Assembly (NCBI GenBank): GCA_039889245.1
Contig: JAZGVH010000002.1
Coordinates: forward strand, 558,001 to 622,000
DNA from: Dermatophilaceae bacterium Soc4.6
Lineage (GTDB): Bacteria > Actinomycetota > Actinomycetes > Actinomycetales > Dermatophilaceae
DNA: 64,000 bases
Direction of reading: 5' to 3'
This document shows, one piece after another, positions 18,433 through 26,999 of this stretch. The number at the start of each line of letters is the position of its first letter. Positions within the stretch are counted from its first letter, which is position 1. The position numbers were made by a program, and so were the translations under genes. The notes beneath the pieces were generated by a model. It made no database searches. It had not been told where the DNA came from and saw only the letters and a program-made list of their open reading frames with translations.

Positions 18433-18465
18433 CGAGCTCGTCCGGACCTGGTCCGGACGAGCTCG
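18433..18465. repeat. Perfect inverted repeat, 14-bp arms
   Basis: CGAGCTCGTCCGGA at 18433-18446 and TCCGGACGAGCTCG at 18452-18465 flank a 5-nt loop (CCTGG). It lies about 110-145 bp upstream of the proS start. It could fold in the proS leader RNA or bind a regulator. Confidence 0.85.
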
Positions 18466-18485
18466 CGGTGTGGTGACCACACCGC
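18465..18485. repeat. Perfect palindrome, 10-bp arms around one base
   Basis: GCGGTGTGGT-G-ACCACACCGC directly abuts the previous inverted repeat. A 21-bp near-uninterrupted dyad of this kind looks more like a dimeric repressor operator than a hairpin. Confidence 0.8.
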
Positions 18486-18656
18486 CGCCGGAGGCAGCGC
18501 GATGACGCCCGTCAGCGCCCCCGAGCACCCCGATCATCCGATCACCCGACGAAGTCTCACCGCCGATTCTGACACGTTCCTCGTATTACGCACTTCGAGT
18601 TTGACGAGTGGTCCGGCAGACGACCGACCTGCCTGGAGATCCCGAGCTCCTCGGGG

Positions 18657-19076
18657 TCAGCGGCCCGCAGCTCGCAGCGCGAGACGGATGAGCGGCGCCT
18701 GCAGCGGCAACCGCACGGCCGTGACCGCACGCTCGGCCTGGGCCGTCCACGAGCCGGGCGAGCGCTGGGCGCGCTGGTGCGCCGAGACCAGCATCTGCGC
18801 GTTCGCCGGCCACACGCCTACCAGCAGGGCCGCACTGGCCAGCCCGGCCCGGCGCCGGGTCTGCGGCACGAGCATGCCTGCGCCGCAGACGATCTCAGCC
18901 ACACCCGACCAGATCACGAGCTGACGCGGATGCGCCAGCTGCGGGGGGATGGTCGGCTCGAAGACCTGCGGGCGCACAAGGTGGACGACTCCGGAGACGA
19001 GGAAGGCGGTGGCGAGGCCGCCGATCCCCCGGGTGAGTGGGGGCACGACGCTGGCGGAGGGCTTCATACGCGACAT
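18657..19076 (-). CDS. DoxX-like small membrane protein
   Basis: 139 aa with four hydrophobic segments (LATAFLVSGVVHLVRP, VIWSGVAEIVCGAGMLVP, LASAALLVGVWPANAQM and a shorter C-terminal one). GVVHL-x-RP followed by SGVAEIVCGAGM is typical of the DoxX/DoxX-like family of four-helix membrane proteins linked to redox or quinone metabolism. It appears monocistronic and converges on nothing. Confidence 0.75.
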   Translation of the reverse strand: MSRMKPSASVVPPLTRGIGGLATAFLVSGVVHLVRPQVFEPTIPPQLAHPRQLVIWSGVAEIVCGAGMLVPQTRRRAGLASAALLVGVWPANAQMLVSAHQRAQRSPGSWTAQAERAVTAVRLPLQAPLIRLALRAAGR

Positions 19077-19130
19077 CCCACCACGTACGCCCGACGGGAC
19101 GGCCGGTTGCGGCGGGAGTGTGACGCGGCC

Positions 19131-20180
19131 CTAGCGGGTGTGGGCCGGGCGGCGGGGCACCCCGCGCACGATCAGCCGGGTCGGGATGACGAAGGTGCGG
19201 GGCTCGCCGCGCTCCCCGTCGAGCCGCGCGAAGAGCTGCTGGATGGCCCTCTCTCCGAGTGCCGCCGGGTCCTGGTGAACACAGGTGACCGGGGGGTCGA
19301 GGAAGTCGGCCAGCTCGAAGTCGTCGTAGCCGATGACCACAAGGTCGAGGCCGCCCTCACGCACGGCGCTGATGACCTGCAGGGTGACGCGGTTGTTGCT
19401 CGTGATGATGGCGCTGATGGGGTCGGGCCCCTGTGTCCACCGGGCCAGCAGGGCAGCGACCTCGCCCGGCGCGTAGGGACCGAGTCGGGTGGTGGCCGGG
19501 ACGACCATGCCGAGGGCGTCGAGCGAGGCGCAGAAGGCGGCCAGCCGCTGCTGGGCGGTCCAGACCCCGGCGTGGTCACCGAGGAAGCCGATGCGCTGGT
19601 GCCGGTGCGCCACCAGGTGCTCGACCGCCGATCGGACTCCACCCTCGTTGTCGCTGAGCACCGTGTCGGCGAGGAGACCCGGCAGTGGCCGGTCGACGCA
19701 GACGACCGGGATCTCCTGCGCCGCGCTCGCGATCTCGGCGCTGGCGACGACCGAGGCCGGCACGACCACGAGGCCCTCGACGCGTCGGGCGACGAGGGCG
19801 TCGACCAGCTCAGCCTCCCGCGCCGACGAGCCCTCGGCCGAGGTCGAGATCAGGAAGTGGCCACGGCCGCGGGCCTCGCGCTCCATCGCCGCGGCGAGCT
19901 GGGAGTACCACGGGTTGGCGAGGTCCTCGACGATCAGGCCGATGCTGGTCGACCGACCCTTGCGCAGCATGCTCGCGCCCTCGTGCCGATGGAACCCCAG
20001 CTCGTCGATCACCGCCTTGACCCGGGTCGCCGTCTCCGACCGCACACCGGGCTCGTCGTTGACCACGCGCGAGACCGTCTTGATCGACACCTCGGCGAGC
20101 GTGGCGACGTCGGCCATGGTGGGGCGGCCGGGTCGGACCGGGCGGCCGTCCACAGGCCCGGCGGGTGACAACGTTGACAC
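19131..20180 (-). CDS. LacI family transcriptional regulator of the adjacent sugar transporter
   Basis: 349 aa, GTG start. The helix-turn-helix TMADVATLAEVSIKTVSRVVN lies at about residues 21-41, followed by the hinge region and a periplasmic-binding-like sensor domain (SIGLIVEDLANPWYSQL, VVCVDRPLP, AIITSNNRVTLQV). It is divergent from the monosaccharide ABC operon. The intergenic region holds two TGACAACG-type dyads, one overlapping its own start, which suggests repression of both the transporter and itself in the absence of sugar. Confidence 0.92.
   Translation of the reverse strand: MSTLSPAGPVDGRPVRPGRPTMADVATLAEVSIKTVSRVVNDEPGVRSETATRVKAVIDELGFHRHEGASMLRKGRSTSIGLIVEDLANPWYSQLAAAMEREARGRGHFLISTSAEGSSAREAELVDALVARRVEGLVVVPASVVASAEIASAAQEIPVVCVDRPLPGLLADTVLSDNEGGVRSAVEHLVAHRHQRIGFLGDHAGVWTAQQRLAAFCASLDALGMVVPATTRLGPYAPGEVAALLARWTQGPDPISAIITSNNRVTLQVISAVREGGLDLVVIGYDDFELADFLDPPVTCVHQDPAALGERAIQQLFARLDGERGEPRTFVIPTRLIVRGVPRRPAHTR
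20166..20179. promoter_or_regulatory. Candidate LacI-family operator 1
   Basis: TGACAACGTTGACA is a 14-bp dyad with one mismatched pair around a central CG, as is usual for LacI-family sites. It overlaps the first codons of the lacI-type gene, consistent with autoregulation. Confidence 0.5.
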
Positions 20181-20335
20181 AACACGACATCTTGGGTGCG
20201 ATGAGCATCATCGGTCAAGTTCCTCCACGCCAGCGGTGAACGACCACCGCGGGATTCGCGCTTCTAGCCATTCCTTGGCGGTCCGCGGTATTTGACAGAC
20301 CAGACATCGATGGGGTTGTCTTTCGATGTTCAGTC

Positions 20336-20349
20336 TGACAACGATGTCA
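20336..20349. promoter_or_regulatory. Candidate LacI-family operator 2
   Basis: TGACAACGATGTCA is a 14-bp dyad with central CG and five-base outer arms, sharing TGACAACG with operator 1. It lies about 120 bp upstream of the transporter ATPase start. A TTGACA hexamer at 20292-20297 could be the -35 element of that promoter, though I see no good -10. Confidence 0.55.
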
Positions 20350-20467
20350 ATCGTTATCGCCTTGTGACCGACAAAGTTCCACCGGAAGGTGTCGGGACCC
20401 GTGTGTCACGGGTCACAATCAGCGACGGGCTAGCAACGACGCCGCCGACGAAAGGGTTCTTGACGCG

Positions 20468-22069
20468 ATGAGCCAGGTTGACATGGCCAAGGCCACGACT
20501 CCCCCACCGGGTGAGGTCATCCTCGAGATGCGAGGGATCACCAAGAGCTTCCCGGGGGTGAAGGCGCTCGCCGACGTGAGCATGGTCGTGAGGCGGGCCG
20601 AGGTGCACTCCATCTGCGGTGAGAACGGCGCCGGCAAGTCGACCCTGATGAAGGTCCTCTCGGGCGTCTACCAGGCCGAGGAGGGCGAGATCGTCTTCGA
20701 CGGCCAGGTGCGCCACTTCTCCAACATCCGTGAGAGCGAGCACGCCGGCGTCGTCATCATCCACCAGGAGCTCGCGCTCATCCCCGAGCTGTCGATCGCC
20801 GAGAACATCTTCCTGGGCAACGAGCAGCGGGGCAGCTTCGGCATCGACTGGACGGTCACCCGGCAGCGGGCCACCGAGCTGCTCGCCCGGGTCGGCCTGG
20901 TGGAGAACCCCGACAGCAAGGTCAAGGACATCGGCGTCGGCAAGCAGCAGCTGGTCGAGATCGCCAAGGCCCTGAGCAAGGACGTCAAGCTCCTCATCCT
21001 CGACGAGCCGACCGCGGCGCTCAACGAGACCGACAGCCAGCACCTGCTGGACCTGATCGCCGGCCTGCGGGCCAAGGGCGTCACCTGCATCATGATCAGC
21101 CACAAGCTCAACGAGATCGAGCAGATCTCCGACGCGATCACGGTCATCCGCGACGGCAAGACGATCGAGACGATGCGGGTCAAGGACGAGGGCGTCGACG
21201 AGAACCGCATCATCAAGGCGATGGTGGGTCGCGACCTCGAGTCCCGCTTCCCCGAGTACACGCCCTCGATCGGTGAGAAGTTCTTCGAGGTCGACGACTG
21301 GACCGTGCGCCACCCCGAGGTCGGTGACCGGCTGGTGTGCAAGCGCGAGAGCTTCTACGTGCGCCGTGGCGAGATCGTCGGCTTCGCCGGGCTGATGGGC
21401 GCCGGTCGCACCGAGCTGATGCGCAGCCTGTTCGGGCGCTCCTACGGCACCTACGTGTCGGGCCGGATCGTCATGGACGGCAAGGAGATCTCGCTGTACA
21501 GCGTGTCGCAGGCGATCGACGCCGGCCTGGCCTACGTCACCGAGGACCGCAAGACCCTCGGGCTCAACCTGCTCGACGACATCAAGCGCACGACGGTCAG
21601 CGCCAACCTGAAGCGGATCACCCACGGTGGGCAGGTCAGTGACGCGGAGGAGTACCGCTTCGCTGACCAGTACCGGCTCGAGCTGCGCACCAAGGCCCCC
21701 ACCGTCGACGAGGGCATCTCCAAGCTCTCGGGCGGCAACCAGCAGAAGGTCGTCCTGAGCAAGTGGCTCTTCACCGAGCCCGACCTGCTGATCCTCGACG
21801 AGCCCACCCGCGGCATCGACGTCGGCGCCAAGTTCGAGATCTACGGCATCATCCAGAAGCTCGCCGCATCGGGCAAGGGCGTCATCGTCGTCTCCTCCGA
21901 GCTGCCTGAGCTGCTCGGGCTCTCCGACCGGATCTACTCGATCTGCGAGGGTGCGATCACCGGCGTCCTCGACAAGGGACACGCCGACCAGGAGTCGCTG
22001 ATGCGCCTGATGACCAAGAACTCGCACGGCGGCGGCGACGTCGAGACTCACACCGCCGTCCTGGTCTGA
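20468..22069 (+). CDS. gguA: Multiple-monosaccharide ABC transporter ATPase (GguA/MmsA type)
   Basis: 533 aa with two ABC domains, as in XylG/MglA/GguA. The first has Walker A GENGAGKST and Walker B LLILDEPTAALNE, with the noncanonical signature IGVGKQQLVEIAKAL. The second has the degenerate A-loop GLMGAGRTEL, signature LSGGNQQKVVLSKWL and LLILDEPTRGID. A second in-frame ATG lies five codons in. It forms an operon with the permease and binding protein downstream, importing pentoses or hexoses. Confidence 0.93.
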   Translation: MSQVDMAKATTPPPGEVILEMRGITKSFPGVKALADVSMVVRRAEVHSICGENGAGKSTLMKVLSGVYQAEEGEIVFDGQVRHFSNIRESEHAGVVIIHQELALIPELSIAENIFLGNEQRGSFGIDWTVTRQRATELLARVGLVENPDSKVKDIGVGKQQLVEIAKALSKDVKLLILDEPTAALNETDSQHLLDLIAGLRAKGVTCIMISHKLNEIEQISDAITVIRDGKTIETMRVKDEGVDENRIIKAMVGRDLESRFPEYTPSIGEKFFEVDDWTVRHPEVGDRLVCKRESFYVRRGEIVGFAGLMGAGRTELMRSLFGRSYGTYVSGRIVMDGKEISLYSVSQAIDAGLAYVTEDRKTLGLNLLDDIKRTTVSANLKRITHGGQVSDAEEYRFADQYRLELRTKAPTVDEGISKLSGGNQQKVVLSKWLFTEPDLLILDEPTRGIDVGAKFEIYGIIQKLAASGKGVIVVSSELPELLGLSDRIYSICEGAITGVLDKGHADQESLMRLMTKNSHGGGDVETHTAVLV

Positions 22070-22112
22070 CGACCTCCACCCACCCGACCCACGACACAGC
22101 AGGAACGGAACC

Positions 22113-23420
22113 ATGAACAAGGTCAAGAAGATCTTCGGTGGAGACACCCGCCAGCTCGGCATGATCATCGCCCTCGTCGCGCTGATGGTCTTCTTCCACG
22201 TCTGGACCGGTGGCCTCGTCATCAGTCCCAACAACTTCAACAACATCCTGCAGGGCAACGCCTACATCCTCGTGCTGGCCATCGGCATGGTGCTCGTCAT
22301 CATCGCCGGGCACATCGACCTGTCGGTCGGGTCGGTCGCCGCGGCGGTCGGGATCATCGTGGCCCTGGCGATCCAGAACTACAGCCTCCCGTGGTACCTC
22401 GCGGTGCTGCTCGGCCTGGCCGCCGGTGCGGTCGCCGGCGCCTGGCAGGGGTTCTGGGTCGCGACCGTCGGCATTCCCGCCTTCATCGTGACCCTCGCGG
22501 GCATGCTCTTCTTCCGCGGCGTCAACCAGTACATCGGCAAGTCCAACTCCGTGACCGTCCCCAGCGACTTCGTGCAGATCGGTGCAGGCACCCTGCCCGA
22601 GGTCGGGCCCACCACCGGCTACAACAACCTCACCCTGCTGCTCGGCATCCTGGCCTGCGTGGGCATCGTCGTCGGGGCCGTCCGTGGCCGTGCGCGTCTC
22701 ACCAAGATCGGCGCCGCCGTCGAGGACGCCTGGATCATGTGGACGCGGCTCGCGCTCATCACGGTCGCGATCATGGCCGTCATGCTGCTCTTCGCCTCCG
22801 GCACCAAGGGCTTCCCCTACTCGGGCCTGATCCTCGTCGCGCTGGTCCTGATCTACGGGTTCATCTCCAACCGCACCATCACCGGGCGCCACATCTACGC
22901 CGTGGGTGGCAACCGGCACGCCGCCGAGCTGTCGGGCGTCAAGAGCAAGCGCATCAACTTCCTCGTGATGATGAACATGTCGATCCTGGCGGCCCTCGCC
23001 GGCATGATGTTCGTCGCCCGTTCGCAGGCCTCCGGACCCTTCGACGGCACCGGCTGGGAGCTCGACGCCATCGCTGCCGTCTTCATCGGTGGCGCTGCCG
23101 TCTCCGGCGGCGTGGGCACGGTCGTCGGCTCCATCGTCGGTGGCCTCGTGATGGCGGTGCTCAACAACGGCCTCCAGCTCAAGGGCATCGGCGCCGACGC
23201 GACGTACATGATCAAGGGCTTGGTGCTGCTCCTCGCCGTCGCCTTCGACGTCTACAACAAGAGCCAGGGCAAGCCCTCGATCACCGGCGTCTTCATGCGC
23301 GGCAGGGGCAGCTCCTCCTCCTCCGGCGACTCCACCGTCGCCCCGCCCCTGACCTCCGACGGCGGCAACCCCGCCGCCTCGGAGACTCAGCCCATCGGCG
23401 CGGCCATCAGCCGCAGCTGA
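22113..23420 (+). CDS. gguB: Monosaccharide ABC transporter permease (GguB/MmsB type)
   Basis: 435 aa polytopic protein with AGGAACGGAACC upstream of ATG. It has the RbsC/XylH-family signature region (VVIAGHIDLSVGSVAAAVG) and YAVGGNRHAAELSGV, the ATPase-contact loop, with about ten or more helices. A central insert (RGRARLTKIGAAVEDAW) is typical of the Mms/Ggu subgroup. The C-terminal tail is Ser/Pro-rich and cytosolic. Confidence 0.93.
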   Translation: MNKVKKIFGGDTRQLGMIIALVALMVFFHVWTGGLVISPNNFNNILQGNAYILVLAIGMVLVIIAGHIDLSVGSVAAAVGIIVALAIQNYSLPWYLAVLLGLAAGAVAGAWQGFWVATVGIPAFIVTLAGMLFFRGVNQYIGKSNSVTVPSDFVQIGAGTLPEVGPTTGYNNLTLLLGILACVGIVVGAVRGRARLTKIGAAVEDAWIMWTRLALITVAIMAVMLLFASGTKGFPYSGLILVALVLIYGFISNRTITGRHIYAVGGNRHAAELSGVKSKRINFLVMMNMSILAALAGMMFVARSQASGPFDGTGWELDAIAAVFIGGAAVSGGVGTVVGSIVGGLVMAVLNNGLQLKGIGADATYMIKGLVLLLAVAFDVYNKSQGKPSITGVFMRGRGSSSSSGDSTVAPPLTSDGGNPAASETQPIGAAISRS

Positions 23421-23498
23421 CCCCCCTCTCGCGCCGGGCGCCGCCCGGAGCGTGTCAACGCGACTCATGGTTGAGCGCAAGAACAGGAAAGAGAACAC

Positions 23499-24596
23499 AT
23501 GCGTACCTTCGCCAAGGTGCTGGCCGTCTCGTCCGTGGCCGCCCTCGCCCTCACGGGCTGTGGTCGCTCGGACACGACGACAACGAGCCCCGGCTCGACG
23601 GCAGGCGGCGCGGCCGCGGGTTTCCCGGCCAACTCGGTCATCGGCGTCGCCCTCCCCCAGAAGACCTCCGAGAACTGGGTCCTGGCTGAGAAGCTCTTCA
23701 ACGACGGTCTCAAGTCGGCGGGCTTCACGGCTGACGTCCAGTTCGCCAACGGCGGAGTCACCGAGCAGCAGAACCAGATCTCGAGCATGGTCACCAAGGG
23801 CGCCAAGGTGATCGTCGTCGGTGCCATCGACGGCAAGCAGCTCGGCACCCAGCTGCAGTCCGCCAAGGACTCCGGCGCCACGATCATCGCCTACGACCGT
23901 CTCGTCCTCGACACGCAGGCCGTCGACTACTACGCGGCCTTCGACAACTTCAAGGTCGGTGTCCTGCAGGGCACCGCGCTCCTCGACGGCATGAAGGCCA
24001 AGAAAGCCAATGGCCCCTACAACATCGAGCTCTTCGCCGGGTCGCCCGACGACGCCAACGCGAAGGTCTTCTTCGACGGTGCGATGTCGGTCCTCACGCC
24101 CAAGATCGCCGACGGCACGCTCAAGGTCGTCTCGGGCCAGAAGGACTTCACCCAGGTCGTCACCCAGGGCTGGAAGCCGGAGAACGCCCAGAAGCGGATG
24201 GACACGCTGATCTCGGCCAACTACACGACCGCCACCGTCGACGGGGTCCTCTCCCCCAACGACACCCTGGCCCGCGCCATCATCACCTCGGTGAAGCAGG
24301 CCGGCAAGCCGATCCCGGTCGTCACCGGTCAGGACTCCGAGGTCGACTCGGTCAAGTCGATCATGGCGGGCGAGCAGTACTCCACCATCAACAAGGACAC
24401 GACCAAGCTCGTCGCGGCCACGATCGAGATGATCAAGGCCCTGCAGACGGGTGCCAAGCCGACCACGACCGACACCACCTCGTACAACAACGGGGTCAAG
24501 GTCGTCCCGGCCAACCTGCTCCCGCCGGTCATCGTCACCAAGGCCAACGCGGCCGAGGCGTACGCGGGCACCAGCCTGGAGCAGTACACCAAGTAG
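23499..24596 (+). CDS. chvE: ChvE-type sugar-binding lipoprotein
   Basis: 365 aa. A lipoprotein signal peptide ends at the lipobox LTGC (Cys22). The mature part is a periplasmic-binding-type I fold: VIGVALPQKTSENW, GAKVIVVGAIDGKQLG, IIAYDRLVLDTQAVDYYAAFDN, VTGQDSEVDSVKSI. The DRL and DN residues are those that ligate sugars in ChvE/XylF proteins. It is anchored outside the membrane and delivers monosaccharides to the GguAB-like transporter. A strong terminator follows. Confidence 0.93.
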   Translation: MRTFAKVLAVSSVAALALTGCGRSDTTTTSPGSTAGGAAAGFPANSVIGVALPQKTSENWVLAEKLFNDGLKSAGFTADVQFANGGVTEQQNQISSMVTKGAKVIVVGAIDGKQLGTQLQSAKDSGATIIAYDRLVLDTQAVDYYAAFDNFKVGVLQGTALLDGMKAKKANGPYNIELFAGSPDDANAKVFFDGAMSVLTPKIADGTLKVVSGQKDFTQVVTQGWKPENAQKRMDTLISANYTTATVDGVLSPNDTLARAIITSVKQAGKPIPVVTGQDSEVDSVKSIMAGEQYSTINKDTTKLVAATIEMIKALQTGAKPTTTDTTSYNNGVKVVPANLLPPVIVTKANAAEAYAGTSLEQYTK

Positions 24597-24626
24597 TCAC
24601 GAGGCACCACCAGCACGTCGCACAGG

Positions 24627-24656
24627 CGGCCCGTCTCCCTTTCGGGAGGCGGGCCG
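24627..24656. terminator. Bidirectional hairpin terminator
   Basis: CGGCCCGTCTCCC at 24627-24639 and GGGAGGCGGGCCG at 24644-24656 pair with one T-G wobble around the loop TTTC. It sits between the convergent sugar operon and the GNAT gene and should end transcription from both sides. Confidence 0.8.
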
Positions 24657-24704
24657 TCGCTGTGTCGGGTGCCGTGTCGGTGGGCGTGTCGGTGGCGTGT
24701 CGGG

Positions 24705-25559
24705 CTACATCAGCACGGTGCTGAAGATGCCGACCTGGTCGAAACCGATGGCTTCGTAGGTCGCCCTGGCCGGGCGGTTGTAGTCGTTGACGTAGAGCGT
24801 GGCCAGGGGCGCGATCTGGGTGAGGACCAGGGACGTGGCGGCTCCCATCAGCGGCGCGGCCAGGCCCTGCCCGCGCAGCCGCGGCGCCAGCCACACCCCC
24901 TGGATCTGGGCGGCGCCGATCGACGCCGAGCCGACGTCGGCCTTGAAGAGCACCTCGCCGTCCTCGACCCAGACGTAGGTGCGGCGCTCACGGATCAGCT
25001 GGGCGATGAGGTTGCGGTAACCACGCGACGAGCCGGTGTAGGGCGCGTAGCCGATCTCGTCGGTGAACATGGCTGCCGCCGCCGGCAGGACCGCATCGAC
25101 CTCGTCGTTGCGGGCCAGCCGCACACGGGGGTCGATCGTCACACCCAGCCCACCGGGCTGCGAGCTGGTCGCCATCAGCGGCTGCCGCCAGCGGATCGCG
25201 CGTGGGTGCCCCCAGTGGGGTGCGAGGTGGTCCCACAGCCGCTCGACCTGGTCGGTGGGGCCGAAGATCGACGCGCAGCCGCGGTGCCACCGACGAAGGC
25301 GCACCGAGATCGCCCGCAGCGCCTCGTCGTCGCACTCGACGGGCACCACATTGGCCGAGACCCACATCAGGCCCCGCAGCTCACCGGCGTCTCGGTAGCC
25401 GAGCAGGGAGCCGGGCATGGCCCGCAGCACGCCCTCCTCGATGCGCGAGGCGACGAAGACGTTGGCCGCCGGGTTGCGCGCACAGAGCGCGAGCGCCTCG
25501 TCACGGTCTGCAGCCGAGAGGGCGCGCACCGGAGAGCTCGTGCGCAGCATGGGGACCAT
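24705..25559 (-). CDS. DUF4081 plus GNAT acetyltransferase
   Basis: 284 aa. The N-terminal half matches the DUF4081 module found in front of a GNAT domain in actinobacteria (Rv2867c type). The C-terminal half has the acetyl-CoA site IQGVWLAPRLRGQGLAAPLM and the late LYVNDYNRPARATYEAIGF motif. In mycobacteria the same gene follows dxr-rip1-gcpE, and it does so here too, which supports orthology. The acceptor substrate is unknown. Confidence 0.88.
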   Translation of the reverse strand: MVPMLRTSSPVRALSAADRDEALALCARNPAANVFVASRIEEGVLRAMPGSLLGYRDAGELRGLMWVSANVVPVECDDEALRAISVRLRRWHRGCASIFGPTDQVERLWDHLAPHWGHPRAIRWRQPLMATSSQPGGLGVTIDPRVRLARNDEVDAVLPAAAAMFTDEIGYAPYTGSSRGYRNLIAQLIRERRTYVWVEDGEVLFKADVGSASIGAAQIQGVWLAPRLRGQGLAAPLMGAATSLVLTQIAPLATLYVNDYNRPARATYEAIGFDQVGIFSTVLM

Positions 25560-25620
25560 CCTCGCCGTTACCGAGGCGGAAATCGACTACCGGTCGATGA
25601 CGAAGTTCGACGTCGTCGTG

Positions 25621-26784
25621 TCAGCTGACCGAGACGCTGGGGCGGGTGGGCGCACCGGTGCCGTCGTCGACCGGCTCCATCGACTCGGCGATGCGCATGG
25701 CCTCCTCGATGAGCGTCTCGACGATCTGGCTCTCGGGCACGGTCTTGATGATCTGGCCCTTGACGAAGATCTGGCCCTTGCCGTTGCCGCTGGCCACCCC
25801 GAGGTCGGCCTCGCGCGCCTCGCCCGGACCGTTGACGACACAGCCCATGACGGCCACCCGCAGCGGCACCTCGAGACCCTCGAGACCGGCGGTCACCTGC
25901 TCGGCCAAGGTGTAGACGTCGACCTGGGCGCGGCCGCAGCTCGGGCAGGACACGATCTCGAGCTTGCGGGGGCGCAGGTTGAGCGACTGCAGGATCTGGA
26001 TGCCGACCTTGACCTCCTCGACCGGGGGGGCCGAGAGCGACACGCGGATGGTGTCGCCGATGCCCTGGGACAGGAGGGCCCCGAAGGCCGTCGCCGACTT
26101 GATCGTGCCCTGGAACGCTGGGCCCGCCTCGGTCACGCCGAGGTGCAGCGGCCAGTCGCCGCGCTCGGACAGCAGCTGGTAGGCCTTGACCATGATCACC
26201 GGGTCGTTGTGCTTGACCGAGATCTTGAAGTCGTGGAAGTCGTGCTCCTCGAAGAGGCTCGCCTCCCACACGGCCGACTCGACGAGCGCCTCAGGCGTGG
26301 CCTTGCCGTATTTCGCGAGGAGGCGCGGGTCGAGCGACCCGGCGTTGACCCCGATGCGGATCGAGGTGCCGTGGTCCTTCGCGGCTGCCGCGATCTGCTT
26401 GATCTGGTCGTCGAACTTGCGGATGTTGCCGGGGTTGACCCGCACGGCCGCGCATCCGGCCTCGATCGCCGCGAAGACGTACTTCGGCTGGAAGTGGATG
26501 TCGGCGATCACCGGGATCTGGCTGTGCGCAGCGATCTGCGGCAGGACGTCGGCGTCGTCCTGGGTGGGGCACGCGACCCGCACGATGTCGCAGCCGGTGG
26601 CGGTCAGCTCGGCGATCTGCTGGAGCGTCGCGTTGACATCGGTCGTCGGCGTGGTGCACATCGACTGCACGGAGATGGGCGCGTCACCGCCGACCTCGAC
26701 CTTGCCGACCTTGATCTTGCGGGTCGGGCGACGGGGGGCGAGGGTGGGTGCCGGAGCGGCCGGCATACCGAGCGAGACGGTCAT
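25621..26784 (-). CDS. ispG: 4-hydroxy-3-methylbut-2-enyl diphosphate synthase
   Basis: 387 aa from ATG at 26784; the open frame upstream is Pro/Gly-rich non-family sequence. The TIM barrel starts at [22 protein letters not shown]. The [4Fe-4S] ligands of the family are Cys280, Cys283 (SCPSCGR) and Cys315 ([11 protein letters not shown]), with conserved Glu322. It converts MEcPP to HMBPP in the MEP isoprenoid pathway. dxr of the same pathway is 2.8 kb upstream on the same strand, separated by rip1 and an inserted DUF559 gene. Confidence 0.97.
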   Translation of the reverse strand: MTVSLGMPAAPAPTLAPRRPTRKIKVGKVEVGGDAPISVQSMCTTPTTDVNATLQQIAELTATGCDIVRVACPTQDDADVLPQIAAHSQIPVIADIHFQPKYVFAAIEAGCAAVRVNPGNIRKFDDQIKQIAAAAKDHGTSIRIGVNAGSLDPRLLAKYGKATPEALVESAVWEASLFEEHDFHDFKISVKHNDPVIMVKAYQLLSERGDWPLHLGVTEAGPAFQGTIKSATAFGALLSQGIGDTIRVSLSAPPVEEVKVGIQILQSLNLRPRKLEIVSCPSCGRAQVDVYTLAEQVTAGLEGLEVPLRVAVMGCVVNGPGEAREADLGVASGNGKGQIFVKGQIIKTVPESQIVETLIEEAMRIAESMEPVDDGTGAPTRPSVSVS

Positions 26785-26872
26785 GGCTCCATTATCGCCC
26801 CGCGAGCCCCCGGAAGGTGGAGCGGGTCCGGGCTGACCGGCACCCCCCGGCCTGGCCCCGGGCTGATCGGGC

Positions 26873-26902
26873 GACATACGACTTCATCTGAAGCCTTGTG
26901 CG
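26873..26902. repeat. 30-bp palindromic element, degenerate copy L1
   Basis: A decayed copy of the element at 26923 (about seven differences over 30 bp). It keeps CATACG-CTTCA and CTGAAGCC-T-TG-GCG. It starts exactly 50 bp before the perfect copy. Confidence 0.75.
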
Positions 26903-26922
26903 GCCAGATTTCCGATCTGGGG

Positions 26923-26952
26923 CGCATACGGCTTCACGTGAAGCCGTATGCG
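26923..26952. repeat. 30-bp perfect palindrome, copy L2
   Basis: The half-site CGCATACGGCTTCAC is followed at once by its exact reverse complement, giving an uninterrupted 30-bp dyad. It lies between the ispG start and the end of the DUF559 gene. Confidence 0.95.
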
Positions 26953-26999
26953 ACGCCTGCAGCCCGAGGACGGTCGGTTGGCCCTCGGTTCGCCCCGGG

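Larger units (their letters stand above)
18322..18656. other. Intergenic region upstream of proS
   Basis: 335 bp with no gene I can support. It contains two adjacent inverted repeats (listed separately) and, from about 18555 to 18610, a locally AT-richer patch that is a plausible proS promoter region. I saw no T-box motif. Confidence 0.5.
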
